A DNA stretch of 64,000 nt from Luedemannella flava (GCF_039528515.1 NZ_BAAALT010000022.1:10082-74081), one strand, 5' to 3'; shown: positions 1 to 9,334, counted from the first letter of the stretch. Translations and numbers: made by a program. Notes: generated by a model not told the origin, from the letters alone.

Positions 1-2
1 AC

Positions 3-3000
3 AAGGGCAAACTGTCCGGTGACCGGCTCAGCACCGGTTACGACGCCACCGACAAGGGCTTCTACCACGGTGGCGACATCAAGGGCGTGCTCAACAAGCT
101 CGACTACATCCAGGGCCTGGGCACCACCGCCATCTGGCTCGCGCCCGTCTTCAAGAACCAGCCGGTGCAGGGCGAGGGCGCGAACGCCTCGGCCGGCTAC
201 CACGGCTACTGGATCACCGACTTCACGCAGGTCGACCCGCACTTCGGCACGAACGCCGACCTGCGCAAGCTCGTCGAGGCGGCGCACAAGCGCGGCATCA
301 AGATCTACCTCGACGTCATCACGAACCACACGGCCGACGTCATCCGCTACAAGGAAGACAGGTACGGCTACGTCAGCAAGGCCGACTCCCCCTACGAGGA
401 CGCCTCCGGGCAGCCGTTCGAGGACCGCAACTACGCGGCCGGGACGAACGGGTTCCCCAAGGTGAACACGGGCTCGTTCCCGTACACCCCGGTGTTCGAG
501 AGCCCGGCCGACGCGAAGCTGAAGGCGCCCGCGTGGCTCAACGACCCCACCATGTACCACAACCGGGGCGACTCGACGTTCAGCGGCGAGAACAGCGAGT
601 ACGGCGACTTCTTCGGGCTCGACGACCTGTGGACCGAGCGTCCCGAGGTCGTGCGCGGCCTGACGAGGATCTACCAGGACTGGATCGGCAGCACGGGCGT
701 CGACGGGTTCCGCATCGACACCACCAAGCACGTGAACATGGCGTTCTGGCCGCAGTTCACGTCGGGCATCAACAGCTACGCCAGGACGCACGGCAAGCCG
801 GACTTCTTCATGTTCGGCGAGGTCTACAGCGCCGACCCGGAGGTGTCCTCGTCCTACGTCCGCCAGGGTCAGCTCCCGGCGACGCTGGACTTCGGCTTCC
901 AGGACGCGGCCAACGCCTTCGTGTCCAACGGCGCGTCGGCGCAGCGGCTCGCCTCCGTCTACGCGGCTGACGACCTCTACACCACGGCGTCGTCAAGCGC
1001 CGAGCGGCTGCCGACCTTCCTCGGCAACCACGACATGGGCCGCATCGGCATGTTCATCCGCAACGGGGTGGCCGGCACCGACCCTCAAGCCCAGCTCAAG
1101 CGGGCGATCCTCGCCGAGCAGCTGATGTTCCTCACCCGGGGGCAGCCGGTCGTCTACTCCGGCGACGAGCAGGGCTTCACCGGCGCGGGCGGCGACAAGG
1201 ACTCGCGGCAGGACATGTTCGCGTCGAAGACGGCGGACTACCTGTCGCAGCCGCTCATCGGCACGAGCAGCACGCACGCGGTGGCCAACTACACCACGTC
1301 CCACCCGATCTACCAGGCGATCGCCGAGTTGGCGGCGCTGCGCAGCGCGCACCCCGTCCTGGCCGACGGGGCTCAGGTCACCCGGTTCGCCGCCGATGGA
1401 CCAGGTGTCTTTGCTGCCAGCCGCTTCGATCCGGCCAACCCCGTCGAGTACGTGGTGGCCGTCAACAACGCCACAACTGCACAGACGGTGTCCGTGCCGA
1501 CGTTCTCGGCCGGCATGTCCTTCGCGCAGGTCTACCCGACCGGCGGGGGAACCGCGTCCACCGACGCGGACAAGAAGCTGACCGTCACCGTCCCGGCCCT
1601 GTCGGCCGTGGCCCTCAAGGCCGCGGCTCCGGTGGGCGCCGCCGACGCGTCACCGAGTATCAAGATCACCTCACCGACGGGCGGTGTCGCCTCGCGCGCC
1701 GAGGTGGTCGCGGCCGTGGGCACCGACGCCCCGGCGCAGGTCACCTTCGCCGTGAAGGTGGGCGACGGCGGCTGGCGCCTGCTCGGCACCGCCGACCGGG
1801 CGCCGTACCGGGTGTTCCACGACCTGACCGGGCTGCCGGCGGGCGCGAAGCTCACGTACAAGGCGGTGGTCCGCGACCCGGCCGGCCGCCTGACGTCGAC
1901 CACGTCGACGGCCACGGTGGCGACCCCGCCGCTGGCCGGCGGCGCGCCGGACAACCTGGTGGTGCACTACCTGCGCGGCGACGGCTCCTACGACCCGTGG
2001 AGCACCTACGCGTGGGGCGACATCGAGGCCGGCATGAGCTGGCCCAGCGGGGCGCCGTTCAGCGGCGAGGACGCCTACGGCCGGTTCTCCTGGATCAAGC
2101 TCAAGCCGGGCGCGAAGAGCGTCGGCTTCCTGGTCGTGGACAAGTTCGGGACCAAGGACGTCGAGTCCGACCGGTCCGTGGACCCCACGGCGCACGGGGA
2201 GATCTGGCTCAAGCAGGGCGACCCTAAGGTCTACACGTCCTACCAGGAGGCCACCGGCCAGGCCCCGCCGGCGCCTGACCCGAATGTCGCCGTCCTGCAC
2301 TACCACCGGGCCGACGGCGACTACGACGGCTGGGGCCTGCACCTGTGGACCGGGGCCGCCAACGGCACCGACTGGGGCTCCCCGTTCCTGCCGACGAGCA
2401 TCGACGCGTTCGGGGCCGTCTACCGGGTGCCGCTCGCCGCGGGCGCGACTAGCCTGTCCTACATCGTCCACAAGGGAGACACCAAGGACCTGCCGGCCGA
2501 CCAGTCGCTGGACCTCGTGGGCACCGGCCGGGAGGTCTGGCTGCTCTCGGGCGTCAACGGGTACCTGCTCCCCCAGGCGAAGAAGGTCACCGCCGACCTC
2601 GACCTGAGCAAGGCCAAGGCCCAGTGGATCGACCGCTCGACGGTCGCCTGGAAGGCCGGTCCGACGGACGGGCGTTCCTACTCGCTGGTCTACTCCCCCG
2701 ACGGCGACCTGAAGATCTCCGACGGACAGCTCACCGGGGACCAGCGGGTCATCCGGCTGTCCGCCAACGCCAACGGGCTCACCGAGGCGCAGCGGAAGAC
2801 GTTCCCGCACCTGTGGCAGTACCCGACCTTCGCGGTCGACCCGCGCGACGTCGCCAAGCTGCGCGAGGCGCTGCGCTCGCAGGTGGTCGCCGTCGAGCGC
2901 GACGACGCCGGCAAGCTGCTGTCGGCCACCTCGGTGCAGCTGCCGGGCGTGCTCGACGACATCTACGCGGCCGCGGCCACGAAGGCGACTCTCGGGCCGA

Positions 3001-5219
3001 CGTTCAGCGGCGGCAAGGCCAACCTCGCGGTGTGGGCGCCGACGGCCACGTCGGTCGAGCTGGAGCTGTTCGACAGCCCGAGCGCCGACCCGACCGTGAA
3101 AACCATGTCCCGCGACGACGCCAGCGGCGTGTGGCGGATCAGCGGGCCGGCGTCGTGGAAGGGCAAGTTCTACCGGTTCAGGGTCAGCGTCTGGCAGCCG
3201 GCGGCCGGCAAGGTCGTCACCGCGTCGGTCACCGACCCCTACTCGGTGGCGCTCGCCGTCAACTCCACCCACAGCCAGCTCGTCGACCTCACCGACGCCG
3301 CGACGGCGCCGGCCGGTTGGGCGTCGCTGGCCAAGCCGAAGGCGACGGCGCCGGGTCAGATCCAGATCCAGGAGCTGTCCGTACGGGACTTCTCCATCGC
3401 GGACACCACCGTCCCGGCGGCCGAGCGCGGCACCTACCTCGCGTTCGCGAGGCCGGGCGCGGCCGGCATGACCCACCTCTCCTCGCTCGCGAAGGCCGGG
3501 CTCACGCACGTACACCTGATGCCTGTCTTTGATTTCTCGTCGGCGCCCGAGAAGCGGTCCGACCAGGCTCAGCCCGGGTGTGACCTGGCGGCGTTGCCGG
3601 CCGACTCCGACAAGCAGCAGGCGTGCGTGGCGGACATCGCGGCCAGGGACGGCTACAACTGGGGCTACGACCCGTGGCACTACACGACGCCGGAGGGCTC
3701 CTACGCGGTCGACCCGGCCGCGCGGAGCAGGGAGTTCCGGCAGATGGTGGCCGGGCTCAACGGCGCCGGGCTGCGGGTGGTGCTCGACGTGGTCTACAAC
3801 CACACGAGCGCGGCCGGCACCGACGCGCACTCGGTGCTCGACCAGCTCGTGCCGGGCTACTACCAGCGGCTGCTCGACGACGGCACTCCTGCCAACTCGA
3901 CGTGCTGCGCCAACACGGCGCCCGAACACGCCATGATGGGCAAACTGGTCGTCGACTCGGTGGTGACCTGGGCTCGCGTCTACAAGGTCGACGGCTTCCG
4001 GTTCGACCTGATGGGCCACCACCCCAGGGAGAACATCCTGGCGGTGCGTTCAGCCCTGGACTCCTTGACGCTCGCTCGCGACGGCGTCGACGGTAGGAAG
4101 ATCTACGTGTACGGGGAGGGCTGGGACTTCGGCGAGGTGGCCGGCAACGCCCGCTTCGTCCAGGCCACCCAGGCCAACCTGGCCGGCACCGGAATCGGCA
4201 CGTTCAACGACCGGCTCCGCGACGCGGTGCGTGGGGGCGGGCCGTTCGACGGCAACCCGCGCCTGCAGGGCTTCGCGTCCGGCCTCTACACCGACCCGAA
4301 CGGCGACCCCGTCAACGGGTCCGCCGCCGCGCAACGCGACCGGCTGCTGCACTACAGCGACCTGATCAAGGTGGGGCTGGCCGGGAACCTGGCCGACTAT
4401 TCCTTCGTGGACTCGTCGGGCAACCGGGTGACCGGGTCGCAGGTCGACTACAACGGCTCGCCGGCCGGTTACACCGGCGCGCCCGGTGAGGCGGTCACGT
4501 ACGTCGACGCGCACGACAACGAGATCCTGTTCGACGCGCTGGCGTACAAGCTGCCGGCGGGCACGTCGGCTTCGGACCGCGCGAAGATGCAGGTGCTGGC
4601 GTTGAGTTTCGCGACGCTCAGCCAGGGCGTCGGGTTCGCGGCCGGCGGGTCGGACCGGCTGCGGTCCAAGTCGCTCGACCGCAACTCGTACGACTCGGGT
4701 GACTGGTTCAACGCGATTCAGTGGGACTGCTCGGCCGGGAACGGGTTCGGGCGCGGGCTGCCGCCGGCGGCCGACAACGGGTCGAAGTGGTCGTTCGCCC
4801 AGCCGCTGCTGGCGAACCCGGCCATCGTGCCGGACTGCGCCGCGGTCGACGCGGCGTCGTCGGCCTACGCCGACCTGCTGGCGGTCAAGAGGTCCTCGCC
4901 GCTGTTCAGCCTCTCCTCGGCCGGGCAGGTGCAGGCCCGGCTGTCGTTCCCGCTGTCGGGCACGGCCTCCGAGACCCCGGGCGTCATCACGATGCTGCTC
5001 AAGGACTCGGGCCCGGGCGGGCGGCTGGACAAGCGCTGGAGGTCCATCACGGTGGTCTTCAACGCCACGCCGTCGGTTGCGACCCAGAAAGTGCCGGCGC
5101 TGGCCGGCGCCACGGTCGCGGTGCACCCGGCGCTGCACGTGACGGGGGCCGGGTTCGACCGCGCCACCGGCACGTTCACCGTCCCGCCCCGCACCGTCGC
5201 GGTGTTCGTACAGTCCTGA
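3..5219 (+). CDS. Secreted amylopullulanase (alpha-amylase + type I pullulanase fusion), 5'-truncated by window edge
   Basis: The frame is open from base 3, so the N-terminus and any signal peptide lie outside the window; 1738 residues are visible. The first half is a GH13 alpha-amylase barrel: GFRID with nucleophile Asp near residue 239, FGEVY with acid/base Glu near 272, and GNHD near 344. Two PUD/CBM41-like starch-binding modules follow (HYLRGDGSYDPW near 653, HYHRADGDYDGW near 763), then a CBM48-like module near 1000. The second GH13 domain carries the type I pullulanase signature YNWGYDP near 1218, GFRFDLMGHH near 1334, YGEGWDF near 1371 and VDAHDNE near 1503. Both catalytic triads look complete. 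The inferred role is extracellular hydrolysis of alpha-1,4 and alpha-1,6 bonds in starch or pullulan. It ends with TGA at 5217-5219, and the 42-bp palindrome array follows. Confidence 0.93.
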   Translation, partial: KGKLSGDRLSTGYDATDKGFYHGGDIKGVLNKLDYIQGLGTTAIWLAPVFKNQPVQGEGANASAGYHGYWITDFTQVDPHFGTNADLRKLVEAAHKRGIKIYLDVITNHTADVIRYKEDRYGYVSKADSPYEDASGQPFEDRNYAAGTNGFPKVNTGSFPYTPVFESPADAKLKAPAWLNDPTMYHNRGDSTFSGENSEYGDFFGLDDLWTERPEVVRGLTRIYQDWIGSTGVDGFRIDTTKHVNMAFWPQFTSGINSYARTHGKPDFFMFGEVYSADPEVSSSYVRQGQLPATLDFGFQDAANAFVSNGASAQRLASVYAADDLYTTASSSAERLPTFLGNHDMGRIGMFIRNGVAGTDPQAQLKRAILAEQLMFLTRGQPVVYSGDEQGFTGAGGDKDSRQDMFASKTADYLSQPLIGTSSTHAVANYTTSHPIYQAIAELAALRSAHPVLADGAQVTRFAADGPGVFAASRFDPANPVEYVVAVNNATTAQTVSVPTFSAGMSFAQVYPTGGGTASTDADKKLTVTVPALSAVALKAAAPVGAADASPSIKITSPTGGVASRAEVVAAVGTDAPAQVTFAVKVGDGGWRLLGTADRAPYRVFHDLTGLPAGAKLTYKAVVRDPAGRLTSTTSTATVATPPLAGGAPDNLVVHYLRGDGSYDPWSTYAWGDIEAGMSWPSGAPFSGEDAYGRFSWIKLKPGAKSVGFLVVDKFGTKDVESDRSVDPTAHGEIWLKQGDPKVYTSYQEATGQAPPAPDPNVAVLHYHRADGDYDGWGLHLWTGAANGTDWGSPFLPTSIDAFGAVYRVPLAAGATSLSYIVHKGDTKDLPADQSLDLVGTGREVWLLSGVNGYLLPQAKKVTADLDLSKAKAQWIDRSTVAWKAGPTDGRSYSLVYSPDGDLKISDGQLTGDQRVIRLSANANGLTEAQRKTFPHLWQYPTFAVDPRDVAKLREALRSQVVAVERDDAGKLLSATSVQLPGVLDDIYAAAATKATLGPTFSGGKANLAVWAPTATSVELELFDSPSADPTVKTMSRDDASGVWRISGPASWKGKFYRFRVSVWQPAAGKVVTASVTDPYSVALAVNSTHSQLVDLTDAATAPAGWASLAKPKATAPGQIQIQELSVRDFSIADTTVPAAERGTYLAFARPGAAGMTHLSSLAKAGLTHVHLMPVFDFSSAPEKRSDQAQPGCDLAALPADSDKQQACVADIAARDGYNWGYDPWHYTTPEGSYAVDPAARSREFRQMVAGLNGAGLRVVLDVVYNHTSAAGTDAHSVLDQLVPGYYQRLLDDGTPANSTCCANTAPEHAMMGKLVVDSVVTWARVYKVDGFRFDLMGHHPRENILAVRSALDSLTLARDGVDGRKIYVYGEGWDFGEVAGNARFVQATQANLAGTGIGTFNDRLRDAVRGGGPFDGNPRLQGFASGLYTDPNGDPVNGSAAAQRDRLLHYSDLIKVGLAGNLADYSFVDSSGNRVTGSQVDYNGSPAGYTGAPGEAVTYVDAHDNEILFDALAYKLPAGTSASDRAKMQVLALSFATLSQGVGFAAGGSDRLRSKSLDRNSYDSGDWFNAIQWDCSAGNGFGRGLPPAADNGSKWSFAQPLLANPAIVPDCAAVDAASSAYADLLAVKRSSPLFSLSSAGQVQARLSFPLSGTASETPGVITMLLKDSGPGGRLDKRWRSITVVFNATPSVATQKVPALAGATVAVHPALHVTGAGFDRATGTFTVPPRTVAVFVQS

Positions 5220-5361
5220 CAGGTCACGACCGGGGGGCGGCGGCGACCAGCTGCCGCTCCCCGGTCGCTGCGGTAACGACCGTCGGGGTCGCGTCGGCTC
5301 CGGCGCCGTGGGCGCGAACGCGTGCCGGAGCGCCCGCGCCGAACCCGTGCACTACCCCGCG

Positions 5362-5634
5362 CGTCGGAAGTGCGCATGTGGCAGACCCGAGACCGGCCCC
5401 GACCGCCAGAAGTGCACATCTGACGAGGTCGAAGGCTGCTCGGCCCGCCAGATGCTCACTTCTGGCGAGCCTGAAGCGCCTCCGGCCCGCCACATGTGAA
5501 CATCTGGCGCGGCGCGACCTCCCTGGGCCCGCCACATGTGCACATCTGGCGACGACACGACCTCCCCGCGCCACCAGAAGCGCACACCTGGCGGGCACGG
5601 CGTGGGATATCTCGCCAGATGTGCACACGTGGTG
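5362..5634. repeat. Array of seven ~22-bp palindromes at a 42-bp period between convergent genes
   Basis: Seven imperfect copies of a dyad, consensus about CGCCAGAWGTGCACATCTGGCG, have centres at about 5372, 5414, 5456, 5498, 5540, 5582 and 5623. Successive steps are 42, 42, 42, 42, 42 and 41 bp. The palindromic cores are conserved while the roughly 20-bp spacers differ. Because 42 is a multiple of three, several frames stay open across the array, but the resulting peptide repeats (for example DVHMWRA) are by-products of the DNA repeat. The array fills most of the 487-bp gap between the pullulanase stop and the MFS stop, and I see no gene in that gap. A period of four helical turns puts every dyad on the same DNA face, which favours protein binding. 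A REP-like repetitive element is the alternative. Confidence 0.85.
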
Positions 5635-5706
5635 TATCCGGAACGTCGCCACCCACCAGGAGGCGGGGTGGCGGCGTCCGCCGCGTCACCAGTGCGGGTC
5701 GTGCGG

Positions 5707-6963
5707 TCAGTCGGCGTCACCGACGGCGATGGCCTCCGCCTCGGCGGTGCTGCCGGGTGCAGGCGCGTGGGCGCCGACCAGGAAGCGGCGGCCGGCGAGG
5801 ATGGTCGCCACGGCGACCAGCACACCCGCGGTGCCCATCCAGAACGGCGCGTGCACGTTGACGTGCTCGGCCAGCTTGCCGGCCGCCCACGGGGCGACGG
5901 CTCCGCCGGAGAACCGCACGAACGAGTACGCCGACGACGCCACCGGCCGCTCGACCGGCGCGGCGCCCATGACCGCCTCGGTGATCAGCGTGTTGTTCAC
6001 ACCGAGGAACGCGCCGGCCACGATGATGCCCACGACCAGGACCGGCCTGTGCTCCGTGAAGATGGCCATGGCGGCCAGGTCGAGAGCGAAGCCGAACAGC
6101 GCGGCCGCGATCACCGGCACGGTGCCGAAGCGCCGCTGCAGCCACGGGGCCACGACCACGGACGTGAACGCGAGCAGCACGCCCCAGCCGCAGAAGATCC
6201 AGCCCACCTGCGAGGCGGTCATGTTGAGCGGGAACGGGGCGAAGCCCAGCAGCGCGAAGAAGCCGACGTTGTAGAAGAGCGCGGTGATCGCGACGGTGAG
6301 CAGGCCGGGGTAGCGCAGCGCCCTGAACGGGTCGATCAGCGACGTCCTGCGCGGTGCCGGCGGGGTCTTCGGCAGGAAGACGGCCGTGGCCACGAACGCG
6401 ATCAGCATGAGGACGGCCACGCCGTAGAACGGCGCCCGCCAGGAGATCTCGCCGAGCTGGCCGCCGATGATCGGGCCGGCCGCGATGCCGACGCCGAGCG
6501 CCGCCTCGAACAGGATGATGGACTGCGCGACGGAGCCGCTGGCCGAGGCCACGATGGTGGCCAGCGCGGTGGCGATGAACAGCGCGTTGCCCAGGCCCCA
6601 ACCGGCGCGGAAGCCGACGATGCCGCCGACCGTGTCCGACGAGCCGGCGAGCGCCGCGAAGACGACGATGAGGGCGAGGCCGAGGCCGAGGGTGCGCTTG
6701 GCGCCGATGCGGGTGGACACCACGCCGGTGATCAGCATGGCCACGCCCATCACGGCCATGTAGCTGGTGAACAGCAGCGAGACCTGGCTCGGGCTGGCCT
6801 GCAGCTCCTCGGCGATGGGCTTGAGGATCGGGTCGACCAGACCGATGCCCATGAACGCGATGACGCAGGCGAACGCCACGGCCCACACGGCGCGGGGCTG
6901 CTTGAGGATGGACGCTCTCGGCGGCGCCGTCACGGGCGCGGGGGCCACTCGGGTTGTGCTCAT
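5707..6963 (-). CDS. MFS drug-efflux-type transporter (DHA1-like, 12 TM)
   Basis: The 418-residue protein is hydrophobic throughout, with about 12 predicted membrane spans. It has a short cytoplasmic N-terminus and the pattern of proton-coupled multidrug exporters: an early span followed by a conserved Asp-Pro (LVDPILKPIAEEL), and a loop 2-3 motif A-like segment (GVVSTRIGAKRTLGLG). The loop between the two six-helix halves is around residues 200-215. It lies 35 bp downstream of a MarR regulator on the same strand, so the pair very likely forms one operon in which the transporter exports the ligand sensed by the regulator. The substrate cannot be read from the sequence. The length is normal and no defects are visible. 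Confidence 0.88.
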   Translation of the reverse strand: MSTTRVAPAPVTAPPRASILKQPRAVWAVAFACVIAFMGIGLVDPILKPIAEELQASPSQVSLLFTSYMAVMGVAMLITGVVSTRIGAKRTLGLGLALIVVFAALAGSSDTVGGIVGFRAGWGLGNALFIATALATIVASASGSVAQSIILFEAALGVGIAAGPIIGGQLGEISWRAPFYGVAVLMLIAFVATAVFLPKTPPAPRRTSLIDPFRALRYPGLLTVAITALFYNVGFFALLGFAPFPLNMTASQVGWIFCGWGVLLAFTSVVVAPWLQRRFGTVPVIAAALFGFALDLAAMAIFTEHRPVLVVGIIVAGAFLGVNNTLITEAVMGAAPVERPVASSAYSFVRFSGGAVAPWAAGKLAEHVNVHAPFWMGTAGVLVAVATILAGRRFLVGAHAPAPGSTAEAEAIAVGDAD

Positions 6964-6998
6964 GGTGGTGCGACTTCCTCACTGACACAGGGGTTTGC

Positions 6999-7433
6999 TC
7001 ACTGGCCCGCCTCGTGGGCGACCAGGGACTTCATGAGGTCGACGGCCCGGCGCAGGTCCGCGTCGGTGTGCGGACCGACGGCGAACCACCCGGCGACGAC
7101 GCGGCCGAAGCGCTCGCGTCCACGCCGCAGCTCGGCGGCGCCCGCCGCGGTGAGGGCCACCAGCGACGCGCGCGCGTCGCGCGGGTCCGCGGCCCGCTCG
7201 ACCCAGCCCTTCTCGGCGAGCAGGCGCACGGCCGCCGACATGGTGGGCTGGGCGCAGTTCTCCACCTGGGCGAGCTGCGTGATACCGATGGGCCCGCGCT
7301 GGTCGATCTGGGCCAGCAGCCGCAGCGTCTCCGGCGCGACCTCGTCGCCCGCGTGCCGACGCACGGCCCGGACCAGCCGCGACGCGTAGATCACCAGCTC
7401 GGTGGCGAGCCGGTCGGCGTCCTCATGAGCCAT
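6999..7433 (-). CDS. MarR-family transcriptional repressor
   Basis: The 144-residue protein starting MAHEDADR has the MarR winged-helix layout: a helical dimerisation region, recognition helix segment ITQLAQVENCAQPTMSAAVR (about residues 55-75), and the wing motif with conserved DPRDAR followed by LTAAG. I chose the internal ATG at 7431-7433 over an upstream alternative at 7472 because the longer start would place a 31-bp palindrome inside the coding sequence, whereas here the palindrome sits just upstream as an operator. The gene is first in a two-gene operon with the MFS exporter. The expected mechanism is ligand-relieved autorepression. A single Cys in the recognition-helix region could be redox-sensing, but this is speculative. 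Confidence 0.9.
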   Translation of the reverse strand: MAHEDADRLATELVIYASRLVRAVRRHAGDEVAPETLRLLAQIDQRGPIGITQLAQVENCAQPTMSAAVRLLAEKGWVERAADPRDARASLVALTAAGAAELRRGRERFGRVVAGWFAVGPHTDADLRRAVDLMKSLVAHEAGQ

Positions 7434-7438
7434 GTCCA

Positions 7439-7469
7439 CCAAGATACATAGGCGCCCTATGTATCTTGG
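7439..7469. promoter_or_regulatory. Perfect 31-bp inverted repeat: likely MarR operator
   Basis: The arms CCAAGATACATAGG (7439-7452) and CCTATGTATCTTGG (7456-7469) are perfect 14-bp inverted repeats around a 3-bp centre, ending 5 bp upstream of the marR ATG. A second, overlapping dyad ATCTTGGCAAGAT lies at 7463-7475. The AT-rich arms stand out from the surrounding GC-rich DNA, as is typical for MarR operators. Binding here would block transcription of marR and the MFS gene. Confidence 0.82.
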
Positions 7470-7511
7470 CAAGATGGATCTGCGACACGCGCCACAGGAA
7501 GGCCGGTCTCC

Positions 7512-8675
7512 CTAACGGAACAGCCCGTCCGGCACCGCGTTGGCGATCGCCTGGTAGCCGGCCGGGTTGATGTGCAGGTGGTCGCCCTCGTCGAAGGCGG
7601 CGAGCAGCCGGTGCGGGCGCTCCGGGTCGCGGACGGCCGCGTCGAAGTCCAGGACACCGTCGAAGAGGCCGCCGGTCCGGATCCACCGGTTGACCTCCTG
7701 CCGCGCGGCCTCGCGTCGACCGTCCGGGTCGTCGTAGGGGTCGCTCCCGCCGAACGGCGTGATCGTCGCGCCGTAGACGCGGTCGCAGCGCGCGTACGCC
7801 CGGGCGACGAGCTGCTCGTAGGCCGCGATGAGGTCGGCGGCGACCTGCTTCTGCGCGGCCTCGGTCGGCGCGGCCGTGCCGAGGTCGTTGACCCCCTCGA
7901 AGACCACGAGCCAGCGCACGCCGCTCTGCGCGAGGACGTCGCGGTCCAGCCGGGCCAGCGCGCTGGGTCCAAGACCATCATGGAGTACGCGGTTGCCGCC
8001 GCCCGCCTGGTTGATGACCGCGACGCCGGGGGGCAGACGGTCGAGCAGCCGGTCGGGCCAGCGGTCGTTCCCGTTGGTGGTGGACCCCCGCCCGTCGGTC
8101 AGCGAGTCGCCCAGCAGCGCGACCGCGCCGGTCGTCGCCGGCGCCCACACCTCCACGGCGCCGAGCAGGTACCAGTGGTCGACCGGGTCGGCCCCCGGCA
8201 GGTCGGCGTCCGCGACCCGGTTGCCGCCCAGCACGTACGACGTGGTGCGCGAGCCGGGGTGCGAGGTGAGCGCGTCCGCGGGGTGGCCCTGCGCCAGGTG
8301 CACCGACACGGTCAGGTTCGCCCCGCGCGCGAGGGGCACGTCGAGCGGGTCGGAGACCATCAGGGCGCCGGCCGGGACGACGACCGAGCGCTGCCCGTGG
8401 AACGTCACGGCCCGGGCCGTGTCCGGCCGGATCGCGCTGACGCCGGCCGCCCCGCCGGCCGGCAGCGCGACGCTCACCGCCGCGATCGCCAGCGGCACGT
8501 CGCCGAACGCGTTGGTCAGCCGCAGCCGGACCCGCTCGCCGCCCACCGAGACGCGGACGGTCTGCCGCAGGGTGACGTCGACGAACGCGCGACCGCCGGC
8601 CACGTGCGGCGGCAGGTTGTCGGGCTCGGTGAACTGCGGCATGGCCGCCCAGGTGGCCACCCAGTGCGCGTCCAT
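7512..8675 (-). CDS. SGNH/GDSL-type lipase/esterase
   Basis: The 387-residue protein starting MDAHWVATWAAMPQ has the SGNH hydrolase blocks: GDSLTDG with nucleophile Ser near residue 191, the GGGNRVL Gly block, GVNDLG for the block III Asn, and DHLHINPAGY supplying the Asp-His pair. The N-terminal ~150 residues form a beta-rich domain (VRLRLTNAFGD), as in the XynE-like subgroup of secreted carbohydrate or lipid esterases. No clear signal peptide is visible, so it may be cytoplasmic or leave by another route. A start 13 codons upstream at 8714 is possible, but the TWAA start region fits the family better. It is transcribed towards marR with a 78-bp gap containing the operator. The substrate is unknown; deacetylation of a polysaccharide or acyl-ester hydrolysis would fit. 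Confidence 0.85.
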   Translation of the reverse strand: MDAHWVATWAAMPQFTEPDNLPPHVAGGRAFVDVTLRQTVRVSVGGERVRLRLTNAFGDVPLAIAAVSVALPAGGAAGVSAIRPDTARAVTFHGQRSVVVPAGALMVSDPLDVPLARGANLTVSVHLAQGHPADALTSHPGSRTTSYVLGGNRVADADLPGADPVDHWYLLGAVEVWAPATTGAVALLGDSLTDGRGSTTNGNDRWPDRLLDRLPPGVAVINQAGGGNRVLHDGLGPSALARLDRDVLAQSGVRWLVVFEGVNDLGTAAPTEAAQKQVAADLIAAYEQLVARAYARCDRVYGATITPFGGSDPYDDPDGRREAARQEVNRWIRTGGLFDGVLDFDAAVRDPERPHRLLAAFDEGDHLHINPAGYQAIANAVPDGLFR

Positions 8676-8964
8676 GGTCCTCCGGCGGATGCTCTCCAGG
8701 GTCAGGCGGGCCACGAGCCCGCGCGGCCCGCCCGGTCGCCCCGGCAGGTAGTCGATGGGCCCGCTGCGTCAGAACCCATTCCGGGATGTTAGCGACATGT
8801 TTTCGCGGCGTTCAATGCTTCGAAATGACATTCGGCGTGCCCGGAAGTTCCGGCGCCGGCGAGATCGGCCCGGCCTGCGTGCGGTCGCCCGTACCCCGAA
8901 AGTTTTGGTGTTCGACGGACGGGGCGGGCGGGTATTACATGGGGACAGACGAAGGGAGCGGCCG

Positions 8965-9306
8965 ATGTCGCGGGAGGCGTGGATCGTCGTTGGTGTGATC
9001 GCCGTCGTCGTCGCCGTGGTGACCCTCGTGTGGGCCATCCGCCTGCTGTCGCGGCTGTTCACCGTGCGCAAGTCGCTGCAGGCCATGGGCGCCAAGGGCA
9101 ACCTGGTGTTCTGGGGCGCGCTGATCTACACGATCTTCCCGATCGACGTGCTGCCCGACCCGATCTACCTCGACGACGTGACGGTGCTCGGCGGGGCGCT
9201 GTGGTTCCTCACCCGGCTGCTGCGCCGGGGCAAGGCGCGCGACGGGTCGCTGACCCACGACAGCCGGCCCGTCGAACTCGGCAGCAAGCCGCGCCAACCG
9301 CGCTAA
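8965..9306 (+). CDS. Small membrane protein, DUF1232 (YkvA-like)
   Basis: The 113-residue protein has one strong N-terminal membrane helix (residues about 6-26). It is followed by the DUF1232 core: ALIYTIFPIDVLPDPIYLDD, with the IDxxPD(x)I signature near residues 55-65, and a basic tail. The start at 8965 is preceded by a GA-rich ribosome-binding site (GAAGGGAG). The function of the family is unknown; members occur as small inner-membrane proteins. It is divergent from the esterase across a 289-bp gap with no gene in it. Upstream in-frame extension is possible but would add non-conserved, Arg-rich sequence. It precedes chaA by 28 bp and may be cotranscribed with it. Confidence 0.82.
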   Translation: MSREAWIVVGVIAVVVAVVTLVWAIRLLSRLFTVRKSLQAMGAKGNLVFWGALIYTIFPIDVLPDPIYLDDVTVLGGALWFLTRLLRRGKARDGSLTHDSRPVELGSKPRQPR

Positions 9307-9334
9307 CCGGGGTGTTCTGCCAGAAAATGGCGGG

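Noticed and set aside
1671..4022. 783-codon open frame opposite the pullulanase
   Set aside because: It is Arg/Val/Gly-rich antisense of a well-supported gene, typical of high-GC DNA with G/C at third positions.
5362..5634. Possible CRISPR array
   Set aside because: The repeats are full palindromes of about 22 bp with variable sequence and spacers of about 20 bp, and there are no cas genes nearby.
5224..5825. Open frames with repeated DVHMWRA / CTSGG peptides across the palindrome array
   Set aside because: The frames stay open only because the DNA repeat unit is 42 bp. Several frames on both strands show equivalent repeats and none has a credible start.
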